DNA of 64,000 nucleotides from DATCLS01 sp035296625 (GCA_035296625.1 DATHAO010000021.1:1-64000), one strand, 5' to 3'; counted from the first letter of the stretch, positions 42,550 to 51,925 are shown. Numbers and translations: made by a program. Notes: generated from the letters alone by a model not told the origin.

Positions 42550-43529
42550 GCCGACCTCTTCCTCTCGAAACGGTTGCGGAGCACGATGGCGATCGAGTTC
42601 ACGAGCAGGACGAAGACGAGCATCGCGACGATGGCAGCGGCCGCATCGTCGACGTTGAACTCCTGTTCGGGTCGCTTGGCCCAGGTGGCGACGGTGATGG
42701 GCAGCGCCGTGAAGCGCTCGGTGAGGCTGCTCGGATCGAGCAGGCTGGAGGCCGAGAGCCCCGTGCCTCCGCCGAGCAGACCCGTGACGGCGCCCAGCAC
42801 GATGAGCGGGGCGGCCTCGCCCACAGCCCGGGCGATCGAGAGCAGCGCACCGGTGAGGATGCCCGGGGCGGCGTAGGGCAGCACCTGGGAACGGATGACC
42901 TCCCAGCGTGTGGCCCCAACGCCGTAGGCGCCCTCCCGCAGGGCCTGGGGCACCGCCCGGATCGCCTCCTGGGTCGTGATGATGATCACGGGGAGGACGA
43001 GGGCGGCGAGGGTGAGGCCGGCCGCCGCCAGGGTGCGGCGGTTGACCCCCTGGTTGCCGCTGAACCCGTCGAAGTACTCGACGAAGATGGCGAGGCCCAG
43101 CAACCCGTAGACGATGGAGGGCACGCCCGCCAGGTTGCGGGTGTTGATCTCGATGAACGCCGTCAGCCGGTTCCGCGGGGCGTACTCCTCGAGGTAGATG
43201 GCGGCGCCGACGCCGAGCGGCAGGGCGATCACTACGACGGACGTGGCGATCCAGAAGGAGCCGATGATCGCCTGGGAGATGCCGGCCCGGTCGGGCTGCG
43301 AGGACAGGCTGCCATCGAGGAAATCGGCGCCGCGGTCCGCGAACACGGGGAGGCCGTCGCCGAGCACCTTGCCGACGAGCAGGGCCAGCACGGCGAGCGA
43401 GACCAGCAGGCAGGCGATGAGCGCGGCCTCGAAGAGCCGCCCCTTGACGTCGGTGTCGCCCTCGAGCGCCTCGGCGACGCGACCCTGGATGGCGGTGTCG
43501 CTGCTCGAGCCGATGGTGGTGAGTGCCAC
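42546..43529 (-). CDS. pstA: Phosphate ABC transporter permease PstA
   Basis: The 327-residue protein has about six helices with the binding-protein-dependent transport loop VPQALREGAYGVGATRWEVI (EAA motif). Further permease blocks are PLGVGAAIYLEEYAPRNRLT and FIEINTRNLAGVPSIVYGLL. It sits between pstC and pstB in the canonical pstSCAB order. It forms the membrane channel with PstC. Confidence 0.95.
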   Translation of the reverse strand: MALTTIGSSSDTAIQGRVAEALEGDTDVKGRLFEAALIACLLVSLAVLALLVGKVLGDGLPVFADRGADFLDGSLSSQPDRAGISQAIIGSFWIATSVVVIALPLGVGAAIYLEEYAPRNRLTAFIEINTRNLAGVPSIVYGLLGLAIFVEYFDGFSGNQGVNRRTLAAAGLTLAALVLPVIIITTQEAIRAVPQALREGAYGVGATRWEVIRSQVLPYAAPGILTGALLSIARAVGEAAPLIVLGAVTGLLGGGTGLSASSLLDPSSLTERFTALPITVATWAKRPEQEFNVDDAAAAIVAMLVFVLLVNSIAIVLRNRFERKRSA

Positions 43530-43542
43530 GGCTGTGCTCCGC

Positions 43543-44484
43543 TCAGTAGGCCTGCCGCACGCGGCGGACGAAGGCGTTGCCGATGATGTTCAGGACGAGG
43601 GTGAAGAAGAACAGCGCTATGCCCACGAAGTAGAGGCTCGGGAAGGCGAGACTGGCACCGCGCACCTGGTCGGTGCCGCTGGCCAGCGAGGCCATCGCCG
43701 CGGTCATGGTCAGGCCCGAGTCGAGCGGGTTCGTGGTGAACGTCGCGGTCGATACGGCGCCGGCGGCGATGAAGACGACCATCGTCTCACCGATGGCGCG
43801 GGACACCGCCAGGATGAACGCCGCCACCAGGCCGGAGACGGCCGCCGGCAGGACGACCCGGGTGGTCGTCGTCAGCTTGCGGGCGCCCATGCCGGCCGAG
43901 GCCTGGCGCAGGGCGTCGGGCACGGCGCGCATCGCGTCCTCGGAGACCGAGGCCACGAGCGGGATGCTGAGGATGCCCACGCCGATGCCGGCGGCCAGCA
44001 TGCTGCCGCTGTTCCCCTTGTCGTCGCCGAAGAGGGTGCCGACGATGTTCGGGGCGATCCACTGCAGCGCGAAGAAGCCGAGCACCACCGACGGCACGCC
44101 GGCGAGCACCTCGAGGATCGGCTTGAGCAGCGACCGGGCTCGCGGCGGGGCGTACTCGGAGAGGTAGACGGCCCCGCCGAGCCCGAGGGGCACTGCGACG
44201 ACCATCGCCACGCCGGTCACGATCAGCGAGCCCGCAAGGATCGTCGTGATGCCGTAGGTGTTCTGCCTGGGGTTCCAGCTGTTGACGCCGACGACCCGCG
44301 ACCACTCGACCTGGGAGATGAAGTCCCAGCCGTTGGAGAACAGCGAGACGAGGATGAGCGCGCTCACCAGCACCGACATGCTGGCGGCGAGGAAGAAGAC
44401 GACGCCCATGGCGCGCTCGCGGCGCTGCCGCCGGGGATCGCCGGTCAGATCGGAAGGGGAGAACGGCGTGAGCGTCGTCGCCAT
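43543..44484 (-). CDS. pstC: Phosphate ABC transporter permease PstC
   Basis: From ATG 44484 the product is 313 residues. About six helices carry the PstC motifs PLGLGGAVYLSEYAPPRARS, VLAGVPSVVLGFFALQW and the EAA loop VPDALRQASAGMGARKLTTT. It starts 131 bp after the pstS stop. That gap holds a near-perfect hairpin, which could reduce readthrough so that PstS is made in excess. Confidence 0.95.
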   Translation of the reverse strand: MATTLTPFSPSDLTGDPRRQRRERAMGVVFFLAASMSVLVSALILVSLFSNGWDFISQVEWSRVVGVNSWNPRQNTYGITTILAGSLIVTGVAMVVAVPLGLGGAVYLSEYAPPRARSLLKPILEVLAGVPSVVLGFFALQWIAPNIVGTLFGDDKGNSGSMLAAGIGVGILSIPLVASVSEDAMRAVPDALRQASAGMGARKLTTTTRVVLPAAVSGLVAAFILAVSRAIGETMVVFIAAGAVSTATFTTNPLDSGLTMTAAMASLASGTDQVRGASLAFPSLYFVGIALFFFTLVLNIIGNAFVRRVRQAY

Positions 44485-44551
44485 GCGGTCAGGCCTCCGG
44501 TCGGGGTGGGTGTGGCGGGCGGGCCGGCGGGCGAGCGCGCCGAGCGCGGCC

Positions 44552-44584
44552 GGTGGGGCCGGGCCGCACGGGCCCGACCCCACC
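44552..44584 (-). terminator. Hairpin between pstS and pstC (possible attenuator)
   Basis: Arms 44552-44565 and 44570-44584 pair over about 14 bp with one mismatch around GCAC. It lies 32 bases after the pstS stop and 68 bases before the pstC start. Confidence 0.5.
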
Positions 44585-44615
44585 GCTCCGGCGGTCGCGA
44601 CGACCACTCACGACC

Positions 44616-45656
44616 TCAGCGGTCCTCCCACGTCGTGGTGAGCTCCGTGGCCTGGTCGTCGGGCAGTGCCACGTACCCCGTGGACTCGACGTATTCGTTC
44701 AGGTTTTCCAGGTAGAAGTCCACGAAGGGGGCAACGGCCTCGTTGTCGGTGGCGCTCGCCTGGCTGACGTAGATGAACAGCGGCCGGGCCAGGGGGTAGC
44801 TCTCGTCCGAGATCGTCTCGGTGCTCGGCGTGACGCACTCGCCGTTGGGCTCGGCCGTCACGCCGAGCTCCTTGACCTGGTCGCCGGCGCCCTCGGCGAA
44901 GGCGAAGCCCACCCAGCCGAGCGACGAGTCGGACGACTCGACGCCGTCGATGATCTGGTTGTCGTTGGGCGACGCGTTGTAGTCGGGCCGGGTCGACTCG
45001 ACCAGGTCTTCCTCGACGCCCCGCTCCTCCGCGATGTCGGAGAGGGCGAGCTCGATGAAGGAGTCGTAGGTGCCCGACTCGGTGCCGGGGCCCGTGATGT
45101 CGAGCGGCGCGTCGGGAAACTCGGTGTTCGAACCCAGCTCGCTGGCGATCGGTTGGGCGTCGGCCCAGGTGCTGAAACCCTCGGACTCGGGCCCGATCAA
45201 GGCGTAGAGGTCTGCGAAGCTGAGGCACTCGATCTCGTTGTCCGGGCTGGTCATCACCGTGATGCCGTCGAACGCGATCTGGAGCTCGGTGTAGGCGACG
45301 CCGTTCTCGTCGCAGGCGGCCGCTTCTTCGTCGTCGATGGCGCGTGAGGCGTCGGAGATGTCGAGCTGGCCGCTGCAGAACAGCTGGAAGCCGTCACCGG
45401 TGCCGGGACCGTCGACGTTCACGATCGCGTCGGGGTTGGCCTCCATGAACGCCTCGCCGGCCGCGGTGGAGACGGGCTCGACCGTCGAGGAGCCCGAGAT
45501 GTTGATCTCGCCGGTGACGGCGCCCTCGTCGGTCGCCTCGCCGCTCCCGCCCGTCCCCGTGTCGTCATCGTCGTCGCCGCCGCAGGCCGCGGCCACGAGG
45601 CCCAGGCTCAGGATGACCGACAGCCACGCCACACGGCGCTGAGTCTTGGACTGCAC
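44616..45656 (-). CDS. pstS: Phosphate-binding lipoprotein PstS
   Basis: The 346-residue protein has a lipobox signal (WLSVILSLGLVAAACGG, lipidated Cys after AAA) followed by an Asp/Gly-rich linker. The mature domain has the PstS pattern: INISGSSTVEPVSTAAGEAF, GPGTGDGFQLFCSGQLDISD, ASRAIDDEEAAAC, and GPGTESGTYDSFIELAL. GTG 45656 has GAGGAGG six bases upstream. A PHO box lies 70-110 bases upstream. PstS captures periplasmic phosphate for PstCAB. Confidence 0.95.
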   Translation of the reverse strand: MQSKTQRRVAWLSVILSLGLVAAACGGDDDDDTGTGGSGEATDEGAVTGEINISGSSTVEPVSTAAGEAFMEANPDAIVNVDGPGTGDGFQLFCSGQLDISDASRAIDDEEAAACDENGVAYTELQIAFDGITVMTSPDNEIECLSFADLYALIGPESEGFSTWADAQPIASELGSNTEFPDAPLDITGPGTESGTYDSFIELALSDIAEERGVEEDLVESTRPDYNASPNDNQIIDGVESSDSSLGWVGFAFAEGAGDQVKELGVTAEPNGECVTPSTETISDESYPLARPLFIYVSQASATDNEAVAPFVDFYLENLNEYVESTGYVALPDDQATELTTTWEDR

Positions 45657-46294
45657 TTATGCCTCCTCGGGCGTCTTCGCCCCGATAGCGCTCGTTGTCC
45701 AGTGATGACGACGGTAGGGACGCGAGGTGAACGTGCCCGGGGGCCGAGGGTGAACCAGAGGTGAACGGGTCGGGAACGTTGTCCGAAGAGGCCGCCATGG
45801 GCCCTGGGCTGACCCGATGGCGTCAGCTCATGCGACGGATCGTGCCGATCGACCGCCCCGGCGAAGCTCTCGAGCAGTGCCCGGTCGTGGGCGTAGGTGA
45901 GCAGCCCGGCCGCCTGGGCCACGGGCACCCAGACGCGGCGGTCGACCTCGTCGTTGGGGGCCCAGGGGCGTGCGTCGACCGCCTCCATGAGCCAGTAGCG
46001 CACCTCTTTGCGGCGTCCCTTGCCGTCGACGTAGCGGGCCGGCTCGATCTCGGCGCGACGCACGCAGACCAGGCCGGTCTCCTCCTCGACTTCGCGAACG
46101 GCGGCGTCCTCGCTGGTCTCGCCCTTGGCGAGCTTGCCCTTGGGGAACGACCAGTCGTCGTGGCTCGGCCGGTGGATGACGACGACCTCGATGCCCCCGC
46201 CGGCCTCGGCATGGCGCCAGATCAGGCCGCCCGCCGCCCGCACCTGGGGCCGGTACGGACGCTTGCGCCGTGTGCCCTTCCGAGATCCCACCAT
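45608..46294 (-). CDS. Nudix hydrolase (MutT-like)
   Basis: The Nudix box is complete: GKLAKGETSEDAAVREVEEE followed by TGL. The fold begins at QVRAAGGLIWRHAEAGGGIE and FPKGK and ends near residue 155. Beyond it the frame reads through about 70 more residues, crosses the PHO box and overlaps pstS by 49 bases before a stop. A stop may have been lost, or a frameshift may hide the true end. Relatives clean up oxidised nucleotides or diadenosine polyphosphates; in mycobacteria a mutT gene (mutT1) also neighbours ppk1, which is close here. Confidence 0.85.
   Translation of the reverse strand: MVGSRKGTRRKRPYRPQVRAAGGLIWRHAEAGGGIEVVVIHRPSHDDWSFPKGKLAKGETSEDAAVREVEEETGLVCVRRAEIEPARYVDGKGRRKEVRYWLMEAVDARPWAPNDEVDRRVWVPVAQAAGLLTYAHDRALLESFAGAVDRHDPSHELTPSGQPRAHGGLFGQRSRPVHLWFTLGPRARSPRVPTVVITGQRALSGRRRPRRHKCSPRLSAVWRGCRSS
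45726..45766 (-). promoter_or_regulatory. PHO box upstream of pstS
   Basis: Three copies of GTTCACC on the minus strand lie at 45760-45766, 45749-45755 and 45726-45732. The first two are spaced exactly 11 bases and the third 23. This is the direct-repeat pattern bound by actinobacterial PhoP/RegX3. It lies 70-110 bases before the pstS start. The RegX3-like gene in this block is the likely binder. Confidence 0.8.
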
Positions 46295-46337
46295 AGGGAT
46301 GTCGGTCTATCCGAACGCGCAGCTCGGGACCGCCTTC

Positions 46338-47726
46338 TCATCCGGTGGCGGCGTCGGAGCCCGGGCGGCGCGGCAACTCGTGCACGTCGCCCAGACCACC
46401 GCTCCGGTCTCGGTCCCGGTCTCGGTCATGGTCTCGGCCGAGCTCGCGCTCGTGTTCGGGACCGAGGTCGAGCGCCCGGTCGCACCCGACGCCCGGATCC
46501 ACGCCTCGACCGGCACCACCGTCGGCTTCGACCTCCTCCGTTCCCTCGACGAGCAGCGGCCGGCCGTCGCGCCGCACCCGCAGCTCCCCCACCCGGTCGA
46601 GCTGTCGTTCGAGCTGGCGCCGGCGGGTGCCCGCGAGGTCGTCCCAGCCGCGCCGCACCGTGTCGAGGCCGCGCCCCACCTTGTCCATCGCCTCGGCGAA
46701 CCTGCCCCACTGCGCCTCGAAGGCCGCCAGGCACCGGAGGATCTCGTCGGACGTGCGCTGCAGCTGGGTCTGCTCGACGGCCTGGCGGATGACCGCCAGC
46801 ACCGAGAACAGCGTGGAGGGCGAGCACAGGACGACCTTCTGCCCGAGCGCCACCTCTACCAGGTCGCGGTCATGCGTGTGCACGAAGGCGTAGACGGCCT
46901 CGTTGGGGATGAAGAGGAGCACCTCGTCGAGCGTGTCGTCGGGGTCGATGTAGACGCGGCCCGACAGCTCGCGCACCCGGTTGCGCACGTCGCGCACGAA
47001 CGCCGCGCGGTGCCGGTTGCGTTCGGCGTCGCTGGTGGCCTCGAGGTAGCGCAGGTAGTTGTCGATCGGGAACTTCACGTCCATGTGGAGTACGCGGCCG
47101 CCCGGCAGCAGGAACGTGAAGTCGGGGATCGTGCCGGCGGCCGTGGTCGCCTGCTTGCGGTAGCTGATGCCCTCGACCAGGCCGGCGGCCCGCAGCACGT
47201 CGTCGGCCATGCGCTCGCCCCACTGGCCCCGGGCCTGGGGGCTGGCGAGCGCCCGGCGCAGCGACTGGGTGGTGTGGGCCAGCTCGGCGCTCACGGCCGC
47301 CACCTCGGCGAGACGGGACTCGACCCGGCCCTGCTGCTCGGCCCGGTCGCGCTGCAGCCCGACGACGAGGTCGGCGACCTTGGCCAGCTCGCCGCGCACC
47401 TGGCCCATGTGTGCCTCGACCGCAGCGTTGCGCAGGCTCAGCTCGCCCGTCACGTCGGCCCGGAGCCGGCCCACCCTCTCGGCGAACTGCTCGTGGCGGG
47501 CCCGCAGCTCGCGCGAGCCGGCGTCGGCCTGGGCGCCCAGCCGCTCGCCGGCGACGGCCACGACGGCGTCGACCGCGGTGCGCACGAGCGCGTCGCGCTC
47601 GGCCCCCGAGTGCCGGCGCAGCGCCGCGGAGGCGGACGCCGTCACCGAGCGGGCGACGAGGCGCGCCACGACGAGGCCGACCACGAGGCCGACGATCGCC
47701 CCCGCCACGAGCTGGGATGGGTCCAT
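46338..47726 (-). CDS. rmuC: RmuC-family DNA recombination protein
   Basis: The 462-residue protein has an N-terminal membrane helix (LVAGAIVGLVVGLVVARLVA) and a long coiled coil. The RmuC nuclease-like domain follows: SPQARGQWGERMADDVLRAA, KQATTAAGTIPDFTFLLPGG, MDVKFPIDNYLRYLEA and EVLLFIPNEAVYAFVHTHD. RmuC is thought to limit inversions at short repeats. The last 60 or so residues are Asp/Arg/Gly-rich and atypical. Its start lies 60 bp after the ppk1 stop. Confidence 0.9.
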   Translation of the reverse strand: MDPSQLVAGAIVGLVVGLVVARLVARSVTASASAALRRHSGAERDALVRTAVDAVVAVAGERLGAQADAGSRELRARHEQFAERVGRLRADVTGELSLRNAAVEAHMGQVRGELAKVADLVVGLQRDRAEQQGRVESRLAEVAAVSAELAHTTQSLRRALASPQARGQWGERMADDVLRAAGLVEGISYRKQATTAAGTIPDFTFLLPGGRVLHMDVKFPIDNYLRYLEATSDAERNRHRAAFVRDVRNRVRELSGRVYIDPDDTLDEVLLFIPNEAVYAFVHTHDRDLVEVALGQKVVLCSPSTLFSVLAVIRQAVEQTQLQRTSDEILRCLAAFEAQWGRFAEAMDKVGRGLDTVRRGWDDLAGTRRRQLERQLDRVGELRVRRDGRPLLVEGTEEVEADGGAGRGVDPGVGCDRALDLGPEHERELGRDHDRDRDRDRSGGLGDVHELPRRPGSDAATG

Positions 47727-47786
47727 GGGGCGCGACCCTACGGAGGGGGTGTGACAGCCAAGCGCACCCGCCGGGGCGGGCGGCGC

Positions 47787-49904
47787 TCAGGGCGCGGTCA
47801 GGCGCTGCTGGCGCTGGCGCGTGAGCTGCTGGAACCGGACGTGGGTGTCGAGCTCGCCGCCGGGCGGCACGCGTGTCCACCGGCCGTCGGGGCCGAGCAG
47901 CCACGCCAGCACGTCGTCGGCAAGCTCCACGTCGAGGATCTCGCGCAGCCTGGCCTGCAGCTCGGGATCGGCGACCGGCACCAGCGCCTCGACCCGGCGG
48001 TCGAGGTTGCGGGGCATGAGGTCGGCCGAGCCGATGAGGTAGCTGGCCTCGCCCTCACCGGCACCGTTGGCGAAGCGGTAGATCCGCGAGTGCTCGAGGT
48101 AGCGGCCCACGATCGAGCGCACCCGGATGTTCTCGGAGAGGCCTGGCACCCCGGGCGTGAGGCAGCACATGCCCCGGACGATCAGGTCGACCTCGACCCC
48201 GGCCTGCGAGGCCGCGTACAGCTCGTCGATCATCGCTATGTCGACGAGGCTGTTCATCTTCATGGCGATGTGCCCGCGCCTGGGGCCGGCCGCCACCTCG
48301 CCCCGGATCAGCTCGACGAGGCCCGGCCGCAGCGAGCGGGGCGCGACGAGCAGGCGCTCGTAGGCGACGTTGCGCCCGTACCCGGTCAATTCGTTGAACA
48401 GCTGGGTCAGGTCGTTGCCGACCGCGGGATCGCACGTGATGAGGCCGAGGTCCTCGTAGATGCGGGCCGTCTTCGAGTTGTAGTTGCCCGTGCCGATGTG
48501 GCAGTACCGGCGCAGGCCGTCGGCTTCGTCGCGCACCACCAGCAGGCACTTCGAGTGGACCTTGAGCCCGACGAGCCCGTAGGCCACGTGCACGCCCGCG
48601 GTCTCGAGCGCCTTGGCCCACTCGACGTTGGCGCTCTCGTCGAACCGGGCCTTCAGCTCGACGATCGCCGCCACCTGCTTGCCCCGCTCGGCCGCCCGGA
48701 TGAGGTGCTTGATGATCGGGCTGTCACCCGAGGTGCGGTAGAGCGTGATCTTGATGGCCAGCACGTTGGGGTCGGTGGCCGCCTGGCGCACGAATCCCTC
48801 GACGCTGGTGCGGAAGCTCTCGTAGGGGTGATGCAGCAGCAGGTCGCCGCGGCGGGCGGCTGCGAAGACGTCCGCCCGCTCGTCCTCGTCGAGCCCGAGC
48901 CGGGCGGGCGTCACCCGGGTGTAGGGCGGGTCCTTGAGGTCCGGGCGGTCGAGGCCGTGCACGGCCCACAGGCCACCAAGGTCGAGCGGGGCGACGTGGA
49001 CGTAGACGTCGTCGTCCTCCACGTCGAGCTCACGCTGGAGCAGCTCCCGCACCTCGGGCGACATGCCGGAGTCGACATCCAGGCGCACGGCCCGGCCGAA
49101 GCGGCGGCGCCGCAGCTCGATCTCGACCGCGGCGAGGAGGTCCTCGGCCTCCTCCTCCTCGAGGGTGAGGTCGGCGTTGCGGGTGACCCGGAACGGGTGG
49201 TGCTGCTCGATCTCCATGCCCGGGAACAGCTGGCCGAGGTGCGCGGAGATGACCTGCTCGAGGGGGATGTAGCGCTCGCCGTCGGGCAGCACCACGAACC
49301 GGGGCAGGATGTCGGGCACCTTGACCCGGGCGAACCGCTTCTCGCCGAGCACCGGGTCGCGCACGACGACCGCCAGGTTCAGCGAGAGGCTGGAGATGTA
49401 GGGGAACGGGTGGCCCGGGTCGACCGCGAGCGGCGTGAGCACCGGAAAGATGCGGTTCTCGAACGTCTCGACCAGGAACTTCTCGTCGTCGTCGTCGAGC
49501 TCGCTCCACGAGGAGAGCTTGATGCCGGCATCGGCCAGGGCCGGGCCGACCTTCTCGAGGAACGTGGCCTCCATGCGGGGGATGGCCAGGTCGAGGCGGT
49601 CGCGGATCTCCATGAGCTGGCGACTCGGGGTCAGCCCGTCCGGGCTGACGGCGTGGAGCCCGGCTGCGACCTGGTCCTTGAGGCCCGCCACGCGGACCTG
49701 GAAGAACTCGTCGAGGTTCTGGGCGAAGATCGCCAGGAACTTCGCTCGTTCGAGCAGGGGGACGCGCTCGTCCTCGGCGAGTGCCAGGACCCGCTCGTTG
49801 AAGTCGATCCAGGACAGTTCGCGGTTGCGGTAGCGCTGGACCGGCTCGGCCTGCCCCACCGTGGCCGCGTCGGCAAAGGCCAGGTCTCCGGTCGCAGCTA
49901 CCAC
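47787..49904 (-). CDS. ppk1: Polyphosphate kinase 1
   Basis: The 705-residue protein is normal length and complete. The N-domain reads YRNRELSWIDFNERVLALAE and FFQVRVAGLKDQVAAGLHAV. The catalytic region has LLHHPYESFRTSVEGFVRQA, NVLAIKITLYRTSGDSPIIK, LVGLKVHSKCLLVVRDEADG with the phosphorylated His, and the second His in YLEHSRIYRF. PPK1 makes polyphosphate from ATP reversibly. Its position at the head of the phosphate block agrees with phosphate storage being co-managed with uptake. Confidence 0.96.
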   Translation of the reverse strand: MVAATGDLAFADAATVGQAEPVQRYRNRELSWIDFNERVLALAEDERVPLLERAKFLAIFAQNLDEFFQVRVAGLKDQVAAGLHAVSPDGLTPSRQLMEIRDRLDLAIPRMEATFLEKVGPALADAGIKLSSWSELDDDDEKFLVETFENRIFPVLTPLAVDPGHPFPYISSLSLNLAVVVRDPVLGEKRFARVKVPDILPRFVVLPDGERYIPLEQVISAHLGQLFPGMEIEQHHPFRVTRNADLTLEEEEAEDLLAAVEIELRRRRFGRAVRLDVDSGMSPEVRELLQRELDVEDDDVYVHVAPLDLGGLWAVHGLDRPDLKDPPYTRVTPARLGLDEDERADVFAAARRGDLLLHHPYESFRTSVEGFVRQAATDPNVLAIKITLYRTSGDSPIIKHLIRAAERGKQVAAIVELKARFDESANVEWAKALETAGVHVAYGLVGLKVHSKCLLVVRDEADGLRRYCHIGTGNYNSKTARIYEDLGLITCDPAVGNDLTQLFNELTGYGRNVAYERLLVAPRSLRPGLVELIRGEVAAGPRRGHIAMKMNSLVDIAMIDELYAASQAGVEVDLIVRGMCCLTPGVPGLSENIRVRSIVGRYLEHSRIYRFANGAGEGEASYLIGSADLMPRNLDRRVEALVPVADPELQARLREILDVELADDVLAWLLGPDGRWTRVPPGGELDTHVRFQQLTRQRQQRLTAP

Positions 49905-49979
49905 GGCGTCAGCGTATCGACCGTGCGTGACACGTCGCTGTCCCGCACGAAACCACCCGGTGACCGCCCGGTGCGCCGG

Positions 49980-50255
49980 TCAGCTGGAGCCCTCGTCCTC
50001 GTCGTAACCGAGATCCCACTCCAGCAGGATGTTCTCGCGCTCGGCGTCGCGGACGACCCGCTCGCGGTTGCGGCGGAACTGGGGGTCGTGGGGCGGCAGC
50101 AGGACGAGACGGGCGTTGACCCGCGAGCGGAAGTCGTCGATCACCTGGCGGTCGCCGAAGTCGGACTGCACCTCCCAGTGGGGGGCCACCGGGCCGAGGT
50201 AGACCACGCGGGCGTGCGCCCGGGGCGGTTCGGGAGCGGTCTGGACGTCGGACAT
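49980..50255 (-). CDS. Small conserved-looking cytoplasmic protein, unknown
   Basis: From ATG 50255 the product is 91 residues. It has no signal or membrane segment and reads ARVVYLGPVAPHWEVQSDFG, IDDFRSRVNARLVLLPPHDP and ENILLEWDLGYDEDEGSS. The compact alpha/beta character and acidic tail suggest a folded protein. No family was recognised. It stands alone between ppk1 and a divergent whiB gene. Confidence 0.65.
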   Translation of the reverse strand: MSDVQTAPEPPRAHARVVYLGPVAPHWEVQSDFGDRQVIDDFRSRVNARLVLLPPHDPQFRRNRERVVRDAERENILLEWDLGYDEDEGSS

Positions 50256-50700
50256 GGACGGCAACCCTAGCGGCCTCGCCGCCCAGCTCAGCCGCCTCCG
50301 GTGCCGATCTCGCCGTGGCCACCGGCCCGGCCGGCGACGACTCGCCGCTCTGCGGAGTGCGCACAGCCGGACCCCCGACCTTCGGCCACCACGACCCGGA
50401 GCAGGATGCGCCGTGGCCCGACCTGAGCCGGCCCGCGACGAACGCCAGCGCCCGGAACAGACCCGCTCCGGCCGAACCGGCGTCATCCGAGCCCGGGAAT
50501 CGGGCCTCGCTGACGCCGGTTCGGGGACGGACGGCCCGGGGAGGGCCGTCCGCAACCGCCCCGCTGCGCGCGCGGTGGTCGGACATTTGCGCGCTCTCCG
50601 CGAGGGCCACCGCGAACGTGGACGTTCGTCGCGATTCCCGGGAACCGAACGGCCATCTCAGACGTAGAGAAGTCAACCCCCGAGGCTTCTGGAGGACCCG
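50256..50700. other. whiB upstream region
   Basis: No gene was recognised. It contains a 7-bp inverted repeat CGAACGT-GG-ACGTTCG (50613-50628), 73 bases before whiB, which could be an operator. Confidence 0.45.
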
Positions 50701-50955
50701 ATGGACACCGAGTGGATGGCCGCCGGCAACTGCGCGCACGAACCCCCCGCCACCTTCTTCCCCAGCGACGGGGTCGGCGTCGAGGTCGCCCGGCGCATCT
50801 GCGCCACCTGCCCGGTGAAGGAGCCCTGCCTCGAGCACGCGCTCGCCCACCGCATCGACCACGGCGTGTGGGGCGGCTGCTCCGAGCGCGAGCGTCGCCG
50901 CATCCTCAAGAGGCGACGGACGGCGAGCCTCGCGAGCGTCGGCCGCACCGGCTGA
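50701..50955 (+). CDS. WhiB-family iron-sulfur regulator
   Basis: The 84-residue protein carries the four Cys ligands (C11, C34, C37, C43; CxxC inside RRICATCPVKEPCLEHAL) and the GVWGG turn at about residues 55-59. A basic tail RERRRILKRRRT follows. It binds a 4Fe-4S cluster and acts with the primary sigma factor. An extra Cys (C60) follows GVWGG. The length and simple layout resemble the WhiB1/WhiB2 class. Confidence 0.94.
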   Translation: MDTEWMAAGNCAHEPPATFFPSDGVGVEVARRICATCPVKEPCLEHALAHRIDHGVWGGCSERERRRILKRRRTASLASVGRTG

Positions 50956-51334
50956 TCCCGGGCTCCTCCACCCGCCTCCGCCGCACCCTCCACATCGCCG
51001 GCTGCCGTCCGCCCCCAGGGCGCGGCGCAGCCGGTGTCCCGCGTCCGGGCCCGGTTCACGCCGGCGGCGGGCGCGCAGGATGATTGGGCCCGCTCCGCCG
51101 AAGCGCACCCGGGCGACGAGCCTCCGCCCGGGCGACCGCGCGCCCCGTCGACCGCGCCCCCCGTCGACCGCGCGCCCCGGCGACCGCGCCCCCCGGCGAC
51201 CCCCCCGGGCGACCGCGCCCCGGCGACCGCGCACCCACCGACCGCGCCCCGGCGACCGCGCCGCCCGATCGGCGCTCAGCCGCCGACGGCGCCCACCGTC
51301 CGCGCCCCGCCGACGGGGCGCCCGCCGACGGCGC
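50956..51334. other. Low-complexity GC-rich intergenic region
   Basis: The stretch 51100-51330 is a degenerate array of GCGACCGCGCCCC-like units of variable length. No gene, promoter or terminator was recognised. It lies between whiB (plus) and the anti-sigma gene (minus). Confidence 0.6.
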
Positions 51335-51925
51335 TCAGCCGCCGATGGCGTCGAGCAGGCCGGTGACCGCGTCGCCCACCCGGTCGACCAGCGACGGCGG
51401 CGGCGGTGAGGGATCGGCGACGGCCCCCGCCCCGGCCGGCGGCACGCGTCCGGGGGCCGGCACCGCAGCGACGGTCGGGGCCGGCGAGGCACCCGGCACG
51501 GTCGTCGTGAGGGCCGGCCGCGTGGTGGCGGTCATGCCGGCGTCGAAGCGAGGGGAATCGGACGTGAGGGCCAGTGCCGGGCTGTTGCCGGACGGCGGGG
51601 TCGCCGGGTCGGCGACGAACAGCCCCGCCACCACGGCGACGCTCGCCGCCACGAGGGCGAGGGCAACGCCCCGACGGCTCGACTGCTGCCGCGAGCGCAC
51701 CAGGGCGGCGCCGAACCCCGGTGGTGCGGACACCACGGGCAGCTGGCGCAACAGCGCCCGTGCGGCGGCCAGCTCGTCGAGGTCGGCCCGGCAGCGCGAG
51801 CACGTGGCCACGTGGCACTCGACATGGGAGGCGAGCTCGGCGGGCAATTCGCCGTCGAGGTGCGCCGACAGCAGGTCGCCGGGGTGATCGAACGGTTCGA
51901 GGCCGGGTGTCACGGTGCCGCTCAT
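51335..51925 (-). CDS. Zinc-finger anti-sigma factor
   Basis: The 196-residue protein has the ZAS anti-sigma motif H38-x3-C42-x2-C45 within LASHVECHVATCSRCRADLD. One transmembrane helix follows (VALALVAASVAVVAGLFVAD), then a Thr/Pro/Ala-rich extracytoplasmic part. It overlaps the sigma gene by four bases, so it should bind and inhibit that sigma factor at the membrane. The motif can make it redox- or stress-responsive. Confidence 0.9.
   Translation of the reverse strand: MSGTVTPGLEPFDHPGDLLSAHLDGELPAELASHVECHVATCSRCRADLDELAAARALLRQLPVVSAPPGFGAALVRSRQQSSRRGVALALVAASVAVVAGLFVADPATPPSGNSPALALTSDSPRFDAGMTATTRPALTTTVPGASPAPTVAAVPAPGRVPPAGAGAVADPSPPPPSLVDRVGDAVTGLLDAIGG

Noticed and set aside
46125..50270. 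1381-codon plus-strand open frame
   Set aside because: Antisense to nudix, rmuC and ppk1, all clearly recognised; composition is shadow-like.
51100..51330. GC-rich degenerate array as an origin or coding repeat
   Set aside because: Unit length is irregular, no DnaA boxes were seen and no frame has domain signal.
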